From positions 128,423-192,422 of the forward strand of contig DCAE01000109.1 in assembly GCA_002311385.1 (NCBI GenBank): a DNA stretch of 64,000 bases, given 5' to 3'. Position numbers and translations under genes: made by a program. Below the pieces are notes generated by a model. The model was not told the DNA's origin, made no database searches, and was given only the letters and a program-made list of their open reading frames with translations. Numbering within the stretch: position 1 is the stretch's first letter; each line of letters starts with the position of its first letter. The DNA is from Dehalococcoidia bacterium UBA1141 (lineage in GTDB: Bacteria; Chloroflexota; Dehalococcoidia; Lucifugimonadales; UBA3495). Below are positions 1 through 9,033 of this stretch, one piece after another.

Positions 1-1
1 C

Positions 2-1042
2 CACCTGTTCCGGGTAGCTTCCAGCCTAGATTCCATGATTCTCGGGGAAGAGCAAATCATCGGCCAGGTCAGGGAAGCCTTCGATATTGCCTCCCAATCG
101 GAAAATCTTCCCAGTTCTTTGTCCTTTCTGTTCCAGCGGGCATTGCGAGTGGGAAGGCGGGTGCGGCGGGAAACCGGCATTGGCCGCAACGCAATGTCCG
201 TCAGCAAAGCCTGCGTGGAGTTGGCCAAAAACGCCTTGGGCGACCTTAAGGGCCGAAGGGCGATGGTGGTTGGCGCTGGCGACGCAGGAGAGTTGGCTGC
301 CCAAGTGTTGTCCCGTTCCGGGGTGGACCAAATAACCGTGACCAACCGCACTTATGCGAGAGCCTTGGAATTGGCTAGAGGGCTTTCCGGCCAGGCAATA
401 CCTTTCCAAGAATTCCCGGACGCCTTGAAAACCTCCGACATTGTTATCGGATGCACCGGTTCCCCAGGCTATGTCCTGGAAGCCAGCGCCGTCCGCACGG
501 CCATGGCTGCCAGGCCCGACAGGCCACTATTCTTGCTGGATATCGCCGTGCCCCGGGACATTGACCCGGAGGCCGGAAAAATCGAAAACGTGTTCCTCCA
601 TGACGTAGACGACCTTGAATCAGTTTCAGAAGCCAGTCGTGTAGAAAAAGCTGAAGAAGCCCGCAGCGCCGAAGATGTGGTGAACAAGGAATCGGAGTTG
701 TTTCTAGATTGGTGGCGCACCTTGGAAGTGCTGCCCACGGTGATTAACCTGCGCCACAAGGCAGACCAAATCCGGGAGAAAGAACTGAACAAGACCCTCA
801 AGCGCTTGAATGGCAAACTCTCTGCCGAGGAGATTGGTTCCATAGACTCAATGACCCAAGCAATCGTTAATAAGCTGCTTCATGAACCCACGTTGTTTTT
901 GAAGAATCGGCCTTCATCCACCGAGTTAGACCTGGCTAGAGAATTGTTTGGTTTATCTTCCCCATTGCCACAAGAACCCATTTCTCGGGACCACGTAAAC
1001 CAGGACCACATAAATAATGAAAGTTCAGATGCTATTGATTGA
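2..1042 (+). CDS. hemA: Glutamyl-tRNA reductase, 5' end outside the window
   Basis: This enzyme reduces glutamyl-tRNA(Glu) to glutamate-1-semialdehyde with NADPH, the first committed step of C5-pathway tetrapyrrole synthesis in the cytoplasm. The frame is open from base 2 and begins inside the family block HLFRVASSLDSMILGEEQI, so the N-terminal catalytic domain with its active-site Cys lies upstream. The ATG at 35 is internal. A Rossmann nucleotide-binding motif (VVGAGDAGELAAQVL) is followed by the helical C-terminal dimerisation region. The stop overlaps the next ATG (TGATG at 1040-1044), indicating translational coupling to cbiC. It supplies precursor to the corrin genes that follow. Confidence 0.95.
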   Translation, partial: HLFRVASSLDSMILGEEQIIGQVREAFDIASQSENLPSSLSFLFQRALRVGRRVRRETGIGRNAMSVSKACVELAKNALGDLKGRRAMVVGAGDAGELAAQVLSRSGVDQITVTNRTYARALELARGLSGQAIPFQEFPDALKTSDIVIGCTGSPGYVLEASAVRTAMAARPDRPLFLLDIAVPRDIDPEAGKIENVFLHDVDDLESVSEASRVEKAEEARSAEDVVNKESELFLDWWRTLEVLPTVINLRHKADQIREKELNKTLKRLNGKLSAEEIGSIDSMTQAIVNKLLHEPTLFLKNRPSSTELDLARELFGLSSPLPQEPISRDHVNQDHINNESSDAID

Positions 1043-1716
1043 TGTCCTTAGTTGAGAAATACGCCCTTCTGCCCGACGAAATCGACCGGGAAAGCCTCAA
1101 AATGGTTGAGGCCAGCCTGCCCGGCGGGCTTTCCTTGTCCAAAACCGAGCACTACGTAATGTGCCGCATCGTCCGCGCTGAAGGGGATCCCGAAATTTCT
1201 TTGGACGTGGAATTTAGTGAAGGGGCAGTGACAACAGGTATTGCCGCGCTATTATCCGGTGTGGACGTGGTCACCGATGTGCGGATGGTGGAAGTGGGGA
1301 TATCCAGAGCCCTGCTCTCCAAACTAGGGACGAATACCAGGTGTCAAATCGACACCCGCCAGGTTGCAGAACGAGCGATACAAGAAAGGACCACCAGGTC
1401 GGTGGCCGCCATAAGGGAGTTGTCTCCTCATTTAAATGGCGCAGTAGTCGCTGTGGGCAACGCCCCGACGGCGCTGTTGGCCCTGCTGGACTTGGTGAGT
1501 GAAGGACTGGTAAGACCAGCCTTGGTGGTGGGTATGCCGGTGGGGTATGTCGCTTGCGCCGAATCCAAGGAAGAACTAACCCGTAGCGATGTCCCATACA
1601 TCACAATCAAAGGCCGCAGAGGTGGTAGTTCCGCCGCCGCAGCCACCGTTAATGCTTTGCTTACCCTTGCTCTAGAAGGGAATAAACCCGAAACCGGCGA
1701 AGCGGAAAAGGCCTAA
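1042..1716 (+). CDS. cbiC: Cobalt-precorrin-8 methylmutase
   Basis: The product moves the C11 methyl group to C12 to give cobyrinic acid, the last corrin-ring step before amidation. The roughly 224-residue length is normal for the CbiC/CobH family. Family-like segments include a DVEFSEGAVTTGIAALLSG region, VAVGNAPTALLALLDL and a GMPVGYV(A)CAESKEELTRSDVPYITIKGRRGGS block near the C-terminus. The ATG at 1042 overlaps the hemA stop; a TTG one codon upstream (1039) is an alternative start. cbiX follows after 5 bases, so the genes are almost certainly co-transcribed. Confidence 0.93.
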   Translation: MSLVEKYALLPDEIDRESLKMVEASLPGGLSLSKTEHYVMCRIVRAEGDPEISLDVEFSEGAVTTGIAALLSGVDVVTDVRMVEVGISRALLSKLGTNTRCQIDTRQVAERAIQERTTRSVAAIRELSPHLNGAVVAVGNAPTALLALLDLVSEGLVRPALVVGMPVGYVACAESKEELTRSDVPYITIKGRRGGSSAAAATVNALLTLALEGNKPETGEAEKA

Positions 1717-1721
1717 AAGCG

Positions 1722-2636
1722 ATGACACAAACAACCAACGGCTCAGCCGCCACCGGCGGTCAGCCCAGCGATTCGGATTGGGGAGTGGTGCTCATCGCCC
1801 ACGGCAGCCAGCGGGGTACTGATCGCACCGAGTGCTCTTGCGCATGGGAGCAAACCGGTTCTCAACGCCCGAATTGGTGCCTGGAATGCCCCAGCACGCC
1901 AGAGGGGCTGATTGACGCCACCGGCAGATTTCGCTCGCATCTAGGCTTGTCGGAACATCAGGTCGTCTTATCTTGCCTAGAGTTCATCGAGCCGTTCCCC
2001 AAACAGGCGGTCGGCATACTGAAAGACAGAGGATTTCGTCAGGTGGCCTTGGTACCTTTCCTTTTGGGCAGCGGCAAACACGCCACATTGGAAATGGAAG
2101 AAGTGTTGCAGGAAGTGCAGGAAGACGCACCGGACGTTCGCATGCACCTGGCAGAGGGTCTGGGCAGCGACCCGCTCCTGGCTGAACTGGTAGTTCAAAG
2201 AGTACAAGGGCTGGCTGACAAACAGGAATTCCAGCCATCGGGGGAGAAAACCTCCGGAATCGTTTTGGTCAAGGCTGGCACCAAGACAATCTACGATGAT
2301 TGCGTATGGCTTAAGGAACTAGGGGAACTGGTGGAAGAGCGGCTTGGTCCAGGATATGCCGTGTCGGTGGGCCAGTCCCATTACGGCGACCCTACCATGG
2401 AAGCAGCTACAGAGGTTTTGGTCAGACAGAGAAATGTATCTTCTCTCATGTACGTGCCCTATCTATTTTTCCCAGGCATCATCTTGAAAAGGAACGTACT
2501 GGGCACTATGAGTGAATTGCAAAACACCTATCCAGGGATACCCATGACGGTCACACCCCCGTTGGGAGCAGGCGGTCAAGCGGTGGCAGTGGCGGCGCAG
2601 CGCGTCCAGCGGCTCTGGACTCAGACCCAAGGCTAA
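1722..2636 (+). CDS. cbiX: CbiX-type sirohydrochlorin cobaltochelatase
   Basis: The product probably inserts cobalt into sirohydrochlorin (factor II), the entry step of the anaerobic cobalamin route. The N-terminal half has the chelatase signature VVLIAHGSQRG and the second metal-binding region LVPFLLGSGKHATLEME. The C-terminal half repeats the fold (VSVGQSHYGDPTMEAA, LMYVPYLFFPGIILKRN), giving a two-domain long form of about 304 residues. An insert after the first motif holds three cysteines (CSCAWEQ...WCLECPSTP) and may bind metal or an Fe-S cluster; that is inference. The ATG lies 5 bases after cbiC. A 287-base spacer separates it from cbiD; it contains two copies of GCAAATTCCGG but no convincing promoter. 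Confidence 0.85.
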   Translation: MTQTTNGSAATGGQPSDSDWGVVLIAHGSQRGTDRTECSCAWEQTGSQRPNWCLECPSTPEGLIDATGRFRSHLGLSEHQVVLSCLEFIEPFPKQAVGILKDRGFRQVALVPFLLGSGKHATLEMEEVLQEVQEDAPDVRMHLAEGLGSDPLLAELVVQRVQGLADKQEFQPSGEKTSGIVLVKAGTKTIYDDCVWLKELGELVEERLGPGYAVSVGQSHYGDPTMEAATEVLVRQRNVSSLMYVPYLFFPGIILKRNVLGTMSELQNTYPGIPMTVTPPLGAGGQAVAVAAQRVQRLWTQTQG

Positions 2637-2923
2637 TTCAATTCGAAACAACCATCCTGCTAACCCCTAACCTGATTAGCTTCGCTGGCCAAGCTCTTGT
2701 CAACGGCCAAACTGCCTCAGAAATCGCCCTGGTTAATTTCAACAAACCCACAGATTGTTTCTTTTGAGCAAATTCCGGTGGGCAAATTCCGGCTCGTGGC
2801 GTTCCGTCAGACGGTATTCCCGGCCCCGGTGCGATATACTGGTTCTACACGAATCCCCTGGCCTTGGTTTCAGCGGCTATCGCTGAGAATATTTGGCCTA
2901 TATTTGGACACAACAGCAAGATT

Positions 2924-4177
2924 ATGAGTAGCGTTCAACCACCGGAAAATCATGAAGAAAGCGACTACAGCCGCCAGACGGTGACACGTAAGGGCATGCG
3001 CACCGGTTACACCACCGGGTCTTGCGCAGCAGCAGCAGCAAAGGCCGCAACCCTGAGCTTGCTGACCGGTAATTCGGTTGAGAAAGTCACTATTCACTTG
3101 CCTGTTGGAAAAGATGTCACTTTTACTCTCAACCGGTGCCAGCAGATAGACGGTGGAACCAGTGTTCTGTGCTCAGTGATAAAAGACGGAGGCGACGACC
3201 CGGATGTCACCCACGGCGCTGAAATATGCGCCACCGTCTCCCGCACGCCAGCCTTTTTGGAACAACCTCCCACTACCGAAGAGAAAAATCCCACGACCGG
3301 ACAAAGAATCTCCATAACCGGCGGAATTGGCGTCGGCACGGTGACCCGCCCCGGAACGGGCATCGAAGTGGGCCAGCCAGCGGTGACCCGAGTGCCCCGC
3401 CGGATGATAATCGAATCGATGGAGCAAGCAGGAAACGAGTGCGGCCTGGAGCCCGATGCTTGCCTGACCGTGGAACTCTCCGTGCCCACCGGCGCGGAAA
3501 TCGCACTAAAAACAACCAATTCGCGCCTGGGTGTCATGGGTGGAATCTCAATCTTGGGCAGCACAGGCGTGGTCCAACCCTATTCCACCGCCGCCTGGCG
3601 GGCGAGCGTGCACTTGGCCATAGATGTGGCCGCCGCCAATAATCTGGAGCACCTGATACTATCCACCGGAACACAGAGCGAGATATTCACCAAGCGTCGA
3701 TTGGACCTGCCGGACATGGCCTATATCGAGGCCGGCATATTCAGCGGCCCCGCTCTGAAACGTTGCGTCACTCGGGGCATCGGTCGGGCGACTCATGTGG
3801 GCATGGTCGGCAAATTCTCCAAGATGGCAATGGGCTACTTCGTTACCCACGTGGCGGGCAACAAGGTGGACACCGAATTCCTTGCTTCTCTGGCCGCCCA
3901 ATGCGGCGCAACGGCTGAACTGCAAGAGGAAATGAAGGGCGCCGCCAGTGGCCGCCACTTCCAGGAAATCGCCCAGGCAGCAAATATTGAAGCGGTATTC
4001 CCTCTCATGTGCCGCCTAGTCTGCGAAGAAAGCCACATGCTTCTGGGTGACGACGCCGATAAATTGATTGTCGACGCCCTGTGTTTCGATTTCGACGGTG
4101 CTTTACTGGGCCAAGCCTCCACCTCTCCCGAGGGCATCACATTGTTAGCGCCTTCAGGGTCGGCCACCATTGGGTGA
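2924..4177 (+). CDS. cbiD: Cobalt-precorrin-5B C1-methyltransferase
   Basis: CbiD methylates C1 of cobalt-precorrin-5B using S-adenosylmethionine and is diagnostic of the anaerobic (early cobalt) pathway. The N-terminal signature MRTGYTTGSCAAAAAKAA is present near residue 25, followed by the family core TNSRLGVMGGISILGSTGVVQPYS and MVGKFSKMAMGYFVTH. The ATG at 2924 is preferred over an upstream in-frame TTG at 2864. The stop overlaps the cbiT start by 8 bases, which is consistent with coupled translation. Confidence 0.94.
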   Translation: MSSVQPPENHEESDYSRQTVTRKGMRTGYTTGSCAAAAAKAATLSLLTGNSVEKVTIHLPVGKDVTFTLNRCQQIDGGTSVLCSVIKDGGDDPDVTHGAEICATVSRTPAFLEQPPTTEEKNPTTGQRISITGGIGVGTVTRPGTGIEVGQPAVTRVPRRMIIESMEQAGNECGLEPDACLTVELSVPTGAEIALKTTNSRLGVMGGISILGSTGVVQPYSTAAWRASVHLAIDVAAANNLEHLILSTGTQSEIFTKRRLDLPDMAYIEAGIFSGPALKRCVTRGIGRATHVGMVGKFSKMAMGYFVTHVAGNKVDTEFLASLAAQCGATAELQEEMKGAASGRHFQEIAQAANIEAVFPLMCRLVCEESHMLLGDDADKLIVDALCFDFDGALLGQASTSPEGITLLAPSGSATIG

Positions 4178-4820
4178 GGTATCCTCCCAACCTGCCGATT
4201 CTGACCGCAAAACCGACGCGGCAATCATCCTCCCTCGGGCTCTGGGTTTGCCAGACAGCGCTTTTGAGCAACGCACGCCCTTGCGAGGCCAAATCACCAA
4301 AAGGGAAGTGCGGGCAGTCTCCCTGTATGCCTTGGGCCTGAGGCCGAGTAGCGTTGTTTGGGACGTAGGCTCTGGCACAGGGTCCGTGGCGGTGGAAGCC
4401 GCCTTGATTGCCCACCGAGGGACTGTGTACGCCATTGAACGTGACGAAGCAAGCATCAATTTGCTAAAAGCCAACGTGGACAAGTGGGGCTCAGGAAACA
4501 TCCGGGTGATGGCTGGCGAGGCCCCTGGGATCTTGGACAATCTGGAAGACCCTGACTCGGTGTTTATCGGCGGCAGCGGCGGCAGACTCGCCGACATCCT
4601 GGATGTTGCGGCCAGGCGGGTAAAGTTGGATGGCCGCATAGTGGTGAACCTGGCGGTGCTCGAACGGACTCTGGACACGATTAAAAAAATGAAAGAACTG
4701 GGGTTCGCTACGGAGTTGTCCATGGTCAGTTCATCTCGAGGTAGAGAGATGCCCGATGGCGCCACTCGTCTGGAAGCTCTGAACCCGGTGTTCGTCGTGT
4801 CCGCCCAGCGAGATTCCTAG
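4170..4820 (+). CDS. cbiT: Cobalt-precorrin-6B (C15)-methyltransferase, decarboxylating
   Basis: CbiT methylates C15 and decarboxylates the C12 acetate side chain of the corrin intermediate. The family start ALGLPDSAFEQRTPLRGQITKREVRA is followed by the SAM-binding class I motif VWDVGSGTGSVAVEAAL and the acidic loop AIERDE. Translation starts at a TTG inside the end of cbiD. Only the CbiT half is present: in many bacteria it is fused to or adjacent to CbiE, the C5-methyltransferase, which is not found in this window. Confidence 0.92.
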   Translation: MGEVSSQPADSDRKTDAAIILPRALGLPDSAFEQRTPLRGQITKREVRAVSLYALGLRPSSVVWDVGSGTGSVAVEAALIAHRGTVYAIERDEASINLLKANVDKWGSGNIRVMAGEAPGILDNLEDPDSVFIGGSGGRLADILDVAARRVKLDGRIVVNLAVLERTLDTIKKMKELGFATELSMVSSSRGREMPDGATRLEALNPVFVVSAQRDS

Positions 4821-4822
4821 CC

Positions 4823-5569
4823 TTGAGCACCGGTCCGGGAACCAACGCATCCGGATCAACCCCTGTGGGGACACTCTTCGGCGTCGGGGTAGGTCCCGGC
4901 GACCCGGAGCTATTAACACTAAAGGCCCTACGCATCATCCGGGCCGCAGCCGTGATATGTGCTCCACAATCGGAAACGAGACCGGATAGTTATGCGCTGG
5001 GTATCATCCGGGAATACCTGGATGCCGATAATCAGGAAGTTCTGCGGCTGACCTTCCCGGTGGACGACCCCGAAGGCGCAGCGGGAGTGTGGCGGTCAGG
5101 GGCCGATACTTTGGCCCAAAGACTGTATGGCGGGCAGGATGTGGCATTCATCACCGAAGGCGACCCCATGTTGTTCAGCACATTCATCTATATGCTGGAA
5201 GCCATGACTGCGGAGCACCCATCAATACCTGTGGAAATAATCCCGGGGGTTTCCTCGGTCATGGCTGCGGCGGCCAGCAGCAAAGTGCCCCTGGCCACCC
5301 ATGGACAACGGTTGGCGGTGCTGCCCACAGTTTACGGGATTGACGACCTTTCTGAGGCTATTGCCAGCTACGATACTATTGTACTGATGAAGGTGAACCG
5401 GGAATTGTTGGGTGCCTTGGAAAACCTGGACGGCCTGGGTCTCGCCGGCAAGTCGGTGTTTGTGCGCCGGGTGAGCACCCCAAGTGAAAAGGTCGTAAGC
5501 GACGTAAAACAGTTGACCCAAGAAGACGTGGATTATTTCTCCCTGCTCATTGTTAAAAGAGACGGTTAA
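4823..5569 (+). CDS. cbiL: Cobalt-factor II C20-methyltransferase
   Basis: CbiL adds the C20 methyl group to cobalt-factor II (or precorrin-2), the first methylation specific to the corrin branch. The N-terminal GVGVGPGDPELLTLKALRII loop is the canonical P1 motif of tetrapyrrole methyltransferases, and ITEGDPMLFSTFIYM and EIIPGVSSVMAAAA form the SAM pocket. The length of 248 residues is typical. It starts at a TTG 2 bases after the cbiT stop, so it lies in the same transcript. Confidence 0.93.
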   Translation: MSTGPGTNASGSTPVGTLFGVGVGPGDPELLTLKALRIIRAAAVICAPQSETRPDSYALGIIREYLDADNQEVLRLTFPVDDPEGAAGVWRSGADTLAQRLYGGQDVAFITEGDPMLFSTFIYMLEAMTAEHPSIPVEIIPGVSSVMAAAASSKVPLATHGQRLAVLPTVYGIDDLSEAIASYDTIVLMKVNRELLGALENLDGLGLAGKSVFVRRVSTPSEKVVSDVKQLTQEDVDYFSLLIVKRDG

Positions 5570-5619
5570 AAGGGACGGATAGCACCGTTAAGAACCCTAA
5601 TTCTTATAAGGTTGGCCCA

Positions 5620-6504
5620 ATGACCACTGCAAAAGGCAAGGTTTATTTCGTTGGCGGAGGCCCCGGCGACCCGGATTTATTGACCATCAAGGCCAAGCGG
5701 ATTATCGAGTCCGCCGACGTAATAATCTATGCCGACTCCTTGGTCCATCCATCCATCGTCGAGTTCGCCAAAGACGGAGCAGAGGTCCACGGCAGCAAAG
5801 AGATGACGCTGCCAGAAATGATGCGGTTGGCCGTGGATTCCGTGGCCCAAGGTAAGACGGTGGCGCGGGTGCAAAGCGGCGACCCGGCAATCTACGGCGC
5901 AATGATTGAGCAGATGAGGGTGCTCGAATCCGAGGGCATTGAATACGAGGTGATTCCGGGGGTAAGCTCTGCATTTGCCGCCGCAGCCGTCCTAAAGGCG
6001 GAGCTAACCGTGCCCGAGATTTCCCAGACCGTGATCCTGACCCGGGCTGAGGGCCGGGTGGCCATGCCGCCCAAGGAGCAACTAAAAGACCTGGCGGCCC
6101 ACGGTTGCACGGTGGTCATTTTCATGAGCATAACGAGGACAACTCGGATCGTCAGGGAATTCAGGGCCGCCGGTTACTCCAAGGACACCCCGGTGGCGGT
6201 GGTTTACCGCGTGGGCTGGCCCGACCAGAAAGTAATCCGCGGCACCTTGGCCGATATTGCCGCCAAGGTCCGGGAGGCCAAGATTACCTTGCAGGCCTTA
6301 GTCATGGTGGGTCGGGCATTGGACCCGGCGTTGAGGCAACCCGAGCAGCCTGGGGTCGGCTCGGCGACCTCCCACCTGTATTCCGCCGAGTACACTCATC
6401 TGTACCGAAAATCCCAGAGCAGGACCAAGCCAGCGGGCTCCAGACTAACTAAAGCCAAAGAAGAATCCGGCGAAAGCAAGACGACCGGCGCCAAAGCCAG
6501 CTGA
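5620..6504 (+). CDS. cbiF: Cobalt-precorrin-4 C11-methyltransferase
   Basis: CbiF methylates C11 of cobalt-precorrin-4 before ring contraction products are opened by CbiG. The motifs VGGGPGDPDLLTIKAKRII, ARVQSGDPAIYGAMIEQM and EVIPGVSSAFAAAA are diagnostic of the CobM/CbiF group, and VVYRVGWPDQKVIRGTL lies in the substrate region. The last 40 residues are a Lys/Ser-rich tail not expected in the fold. The ATG is preceded by a weak purine stretch (TAAGGTTGG). cbiG begins 10 bases after the stop. Confidence 0.94.
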   Translation: MTTAKGKVYFVGGGPGDPDLLTIKAKRIIESADVIIYADSLVHPSIVEFAKDGAEVHGSKEMTLPEMMRLAVDSVAQGKTVARVQSGDPAIYGAMIEQMRVLESEGIEYEVIPGVSSAFAAAAVLKAELTVPEISQTVILTRAEGRVAMPPKEQLKDLAAHGCTVVIFMSITRTTRIVREFRAAGYSKDTPVAVVYRVGWPDQKVIRGTLADIAAKVREAKITLQALVMVGRALDPALRQPEQPGVGSATSHLYSAEYTHLYRKSQSRTKPAGSRLTKAKEESGESKTTGAKAS

Positions 6505-6514
6505 CGGTCTGCCT

Positions 6515-7723
6515 ATGACCAGCAACCCCACCAACACTTCTCGTAGCACAGCAATCGTCGCTATATCCAGTCGTGGGGCGGTAATGGCCCGAAGATTGGT
6601 GGACCGTCTGGAAGGTCCGGTGGAATTGCATGTGTCCCGACGATACTCTCAGCCAGCCGGTTCTGAAACTTCCTTCGAACTGCCAGCACGGCCTGTTGTT
6701 CAAGAATTGTTCAACACAGCGAAAAGTTTAATCTTGTTCATGCCCGTCGGCGCGGCCGTCCGGCTTTTGGCCTCGTCCCTAGATGACAAACACTCCGACC
6801 CGGCAGTCGTCTGCGTCGATGACGGCGGCCGGTTCGCTGTGAGCCTGGTTTCCGGGCATCTGGGTGGCGCGGACGCCTTGGCCCAAGAAGTAGCGGCGGC
6901 TCTGGGAGCCACCCCCGTGATAACATCGGGATCCCACGCATTGGGTGTGTTCGCCGCCGACATGCTGGGCCGTGAATTTGGCTGGACCATCGAAACTCGA
7001 CCGGGCCACCTGACCCGCGCCAGCGCCGCAGTGGTGAACGGTGAGGCAGTGGGACTGTTTCAAGACGCAGGACAGACGGATTGGCAATCGGCTGACCAAG
7101 AACTTCCAAATAACATGACGATTTTCTCGTCGATCGGCGCAGTCATGGGCTCCGACTGCGCCGCAGCGTTGATCATCACCGACCGAAACGACTCAGAATT
7201 ATCAGACTTGAAATCAATCGAAGATGAGGCCTCGAACAAGGCTGTGGTAGTCTACCGGCCCAAGACTTTAGTGGCCGGTATGGGTTGCCGCAAAGGCGTC
7301 TCTGCGGATCATCTGTTAGAGCTTCTAACCAAGGCCTTTGAAGCCAACGATCTGTCGTTAAGCAGCCTCAGTTGCATCGCTACGGCGGATTTGAAACGAG
7401 ATGAACCCGGCTTGATTGAACTGGCGGCCAAATACGATGTGCCGCTCCGCTGCTACAGCACAGGCGAGCTAAATTCGGTGTTCGGCGAAGAAAGTTCAAA
7501 CGCGACAACTGGAATCGGCAATACGGTCGCAACCGCCCGACCAAGGGTGCACGGCCTGCTGGGTGTTTGGGGAGTTTCAGAGCCTGCCGCCCTGTTGGCC
7601 GCAGGGAGCAGGGAACTACTGGCGGAAAGAATCAAGACGGACCGGGCTACGATTGCTATAGCCCGTATTGGACACCTTCAGATTTTATCGGCCTCCTCGT
7701 CAACCGCCGGGAAAAGCGAATAG
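6515..7723 (+). CDS. cbiG: Cobalt-precorrin-5A hydrolase
   Basis: CbiG opens the delta-lactone of cobalt-precorrin-5A and releases acetaldehyde, a step found only in the anaerobic pathway. The N-terminal domain carries LFMPVGAAVRLLAS and SLVSGHLGGADALAQEVAAALGATPVITS. The C-terminal domain carries VAGMGCRKGVSADHLLELL and the KRDEPGLIELAAKYDVPL segment. Its length of 402 residues is normal. The stop is separated by two bases from the ATG of the flavin oxidoreductase gene, so that gene is part of the same operon. Confidence 0.92.
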   Translation: MTSNPTNTSRSTAIVAISSRGAVMARRLVDRLEGPVELHVSRRYSQPAGSETSFELPARPVVQELFNTAKSLILFMPVGAAVRLLASSLDDKHSDPAVVCVDDGGRFAVSLVSGHLGGADALAQEVAAALGATPVITSGSHALGVFAADMLGREFGWTIETRPGHLTRASAAVVNGEAVGLFQDAGQTDWQSADQELPNNMTIFSSIGAVMGSDCAAALIITDRNDSELSDLKSIEDEASNKAVVVYRPKTLVAGMGCRKGVSADHLLELLTKAFEANDLSLSSLSCIATADLKRDEPGLIELAAKYDVPLRCYSTGELNSVFGEESSNATTGIGNTVATARPRVHGLLGVWGVSEPAALLAAGSRELLAERIKTDRATIAIARIGHLQILSASSSTAGKSE

Positions 7724-7725
7724 CG

Positions 7726-8934
7726 ATGCCCACGACCGAGAGCAAACTTCTGGGGCCAAAGGGCTGGTCTTTCCCTGATGACCCAGCGGACATACGGTTA
7801 GCTCTCCTGGCCAAAATCGACGGTCTGAAAGAAACGCTGGAGGCCGGAGTAGACGAAGGAGAACAAAACAGCACCCTGGCATCTGGGGTGGTTGACGCCT
7901 TGTATGACGCCGGGCTCTTTGCGATAAAATTACCCCGAGAGTTGGGCGGGGCAGAGGCCGATTTGGTCACCCAGATGGAAGTGATAGAGGCGCTGAGCCG
8001 CATTGAGCCCTCTGCCGGATGGTGCACCATGATTGGGGCCACAGGGATCGGCCTTATCGGCGCCCACCTTCCAGATGAGGCAATCTCCCAAATCTTCCCC
8101 GGAGGCAGTGTTCCTAGGAGCGCCGGGGCTTTCATGCCCATGGGCAAGGCTGAGACCGTTGATGGAGGTTACTTGGTCAACGGACGCTGGTCTTTTGCCA
8201 GCGGAATCCGTCACTCCCACTGGTTGTCGGCGGGCGCCCTTGTGGTCAAGGACGGGAAGACAACCGATGAGTACATCAGGGCGGTGTTCCCAACTTCGGA
8301 TGCAGTGATTCACGACAACTGGGATGTCGCTGGCCTCAAAGGCACGGGCAGCTGCGATTTTTCAGTATCAGGCCTCTTCGTTCCTCAGGAGTTCACCTAC
8401 CCCCGGGCGGCCGCTGAGCCCAAACGAGGAGGCTCCTTATACCGCCTGGGATGGCCCGGTTTCGTCGCCTATGAGCATGCCGCATTTGCATTGGGAGTAG
8501 GCAGGCGAGCATTGGACGTGATTGTTGCGGAGGCCAGCGCGAAAATCCGTGGAATGCAACCGTCGCGTTTGGCTTCAAGGCCTTCGTTCCAAAAGTCCCT
8601 CGGCGAGTGCGACCTGAGATTGAAGGCCGCCAGGACGTTGGTGATCCACCTTTTGGAGGAGGCCTGGGATCAGGCCAGTCAAGGAGTCATCCCGGGGCCT
8701 CAACTTCAAGGGGAAATGCGTAGCTCCGCCACCTTCGCTACTTCGGTGGCTCTAGATGTTGTGACCACCGCTTTTCGCTACGGTGGTGGTTCGGCTCTTT
8801 ATACCACCAGCGTTCTACAGAGGTGCCTGCGGGACCTGAACGCCGCTGCTCAACACCTGATGGTTAGCGATTCCGCATACGAAAATCATGGGCAGTTCAT
8901 GTTGGATATCCCTGACGCTGACCCCATGGGTTGA
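7726..8934 (+). CDS. Acyl-CoA-dehydrogenase-fold flavin oxidoreductase embedded in the cbi operon
   Basis: The protein belongs to the acyl-CoA dehydrogenase superfamily and looks closest to the HsaA/HpaB-like two-component flavin monooxygenase branch; I cannot name its substrate. The N-terminal helical domain (ALYDAGLFAIKLPRELGGAEAD), the middle beta domain (VNGRWSFASGIRHSHWLSAGA, VAGLKGTGSCDFSVSGLFVP) and the C-terminal four-helix domain (AFRYGGGSALYTTSVLQRCLRDLNAAAQHLMVSD) are all complete in 402 residues. The active-site Glu typical of true dehydrogenases is not obvious. The ATG at 7726 lies two bases after cbiG, in line with co-transcription between cbiG and cbiH. A related gene lies at 28411-29595. 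Confidence 0.82.
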   Translation: MPTTESKLLGPKGWSFPDDPADIRLALLAKIDGLKETLEAGVDEGEQNSTLASGVVDALYDAGLFAIKLPRELGGAEADLVTQMEVIEALSRIEPSAGWCTMIGATGIGLIGAHLPDEAISQIFPGGSVPRSAGAFMPMGKAETVDGGYLVNGRWSFASGIRHSHWLSAGALVVKDGKTTDEYIRAVFPTSDAVIHDNWDVAGLKGTGSCDFSVSGLFVPQEFTYPRAAAEPKRGGSLYRLGWPGFVAYEHAAFALGVGRRALDVIVAEASAKIRGMQPSRLASRPSFQKSLGECDLRLKAARTLVIHLLEEAWDQASQGVIPGPQLQGEMRSSATFATSVALDVVTTAFRYGGGSALYTTSVLQRCLRDLNAAAQHLMVSDSAYENHGQFMLDIPDADPMG

Positions 8935-9033
8935 AGGATTCCAGCGGTCGACTCTGCGAATTGGCCGTTGGCTTCCAGGTTTGGACCTACGATCTTATCA
9001 ACCAACTTAGTAAATAAGTTTAGGAACGTAAAA

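Noticed and set aside
2637..2923. Cobalamin riboswitch or internal promoter in the gap before cbiD
   Set aside because: No B12-box-like sequence or riboswitch fold is visible; only a TATACT hexamer without a matching -35.
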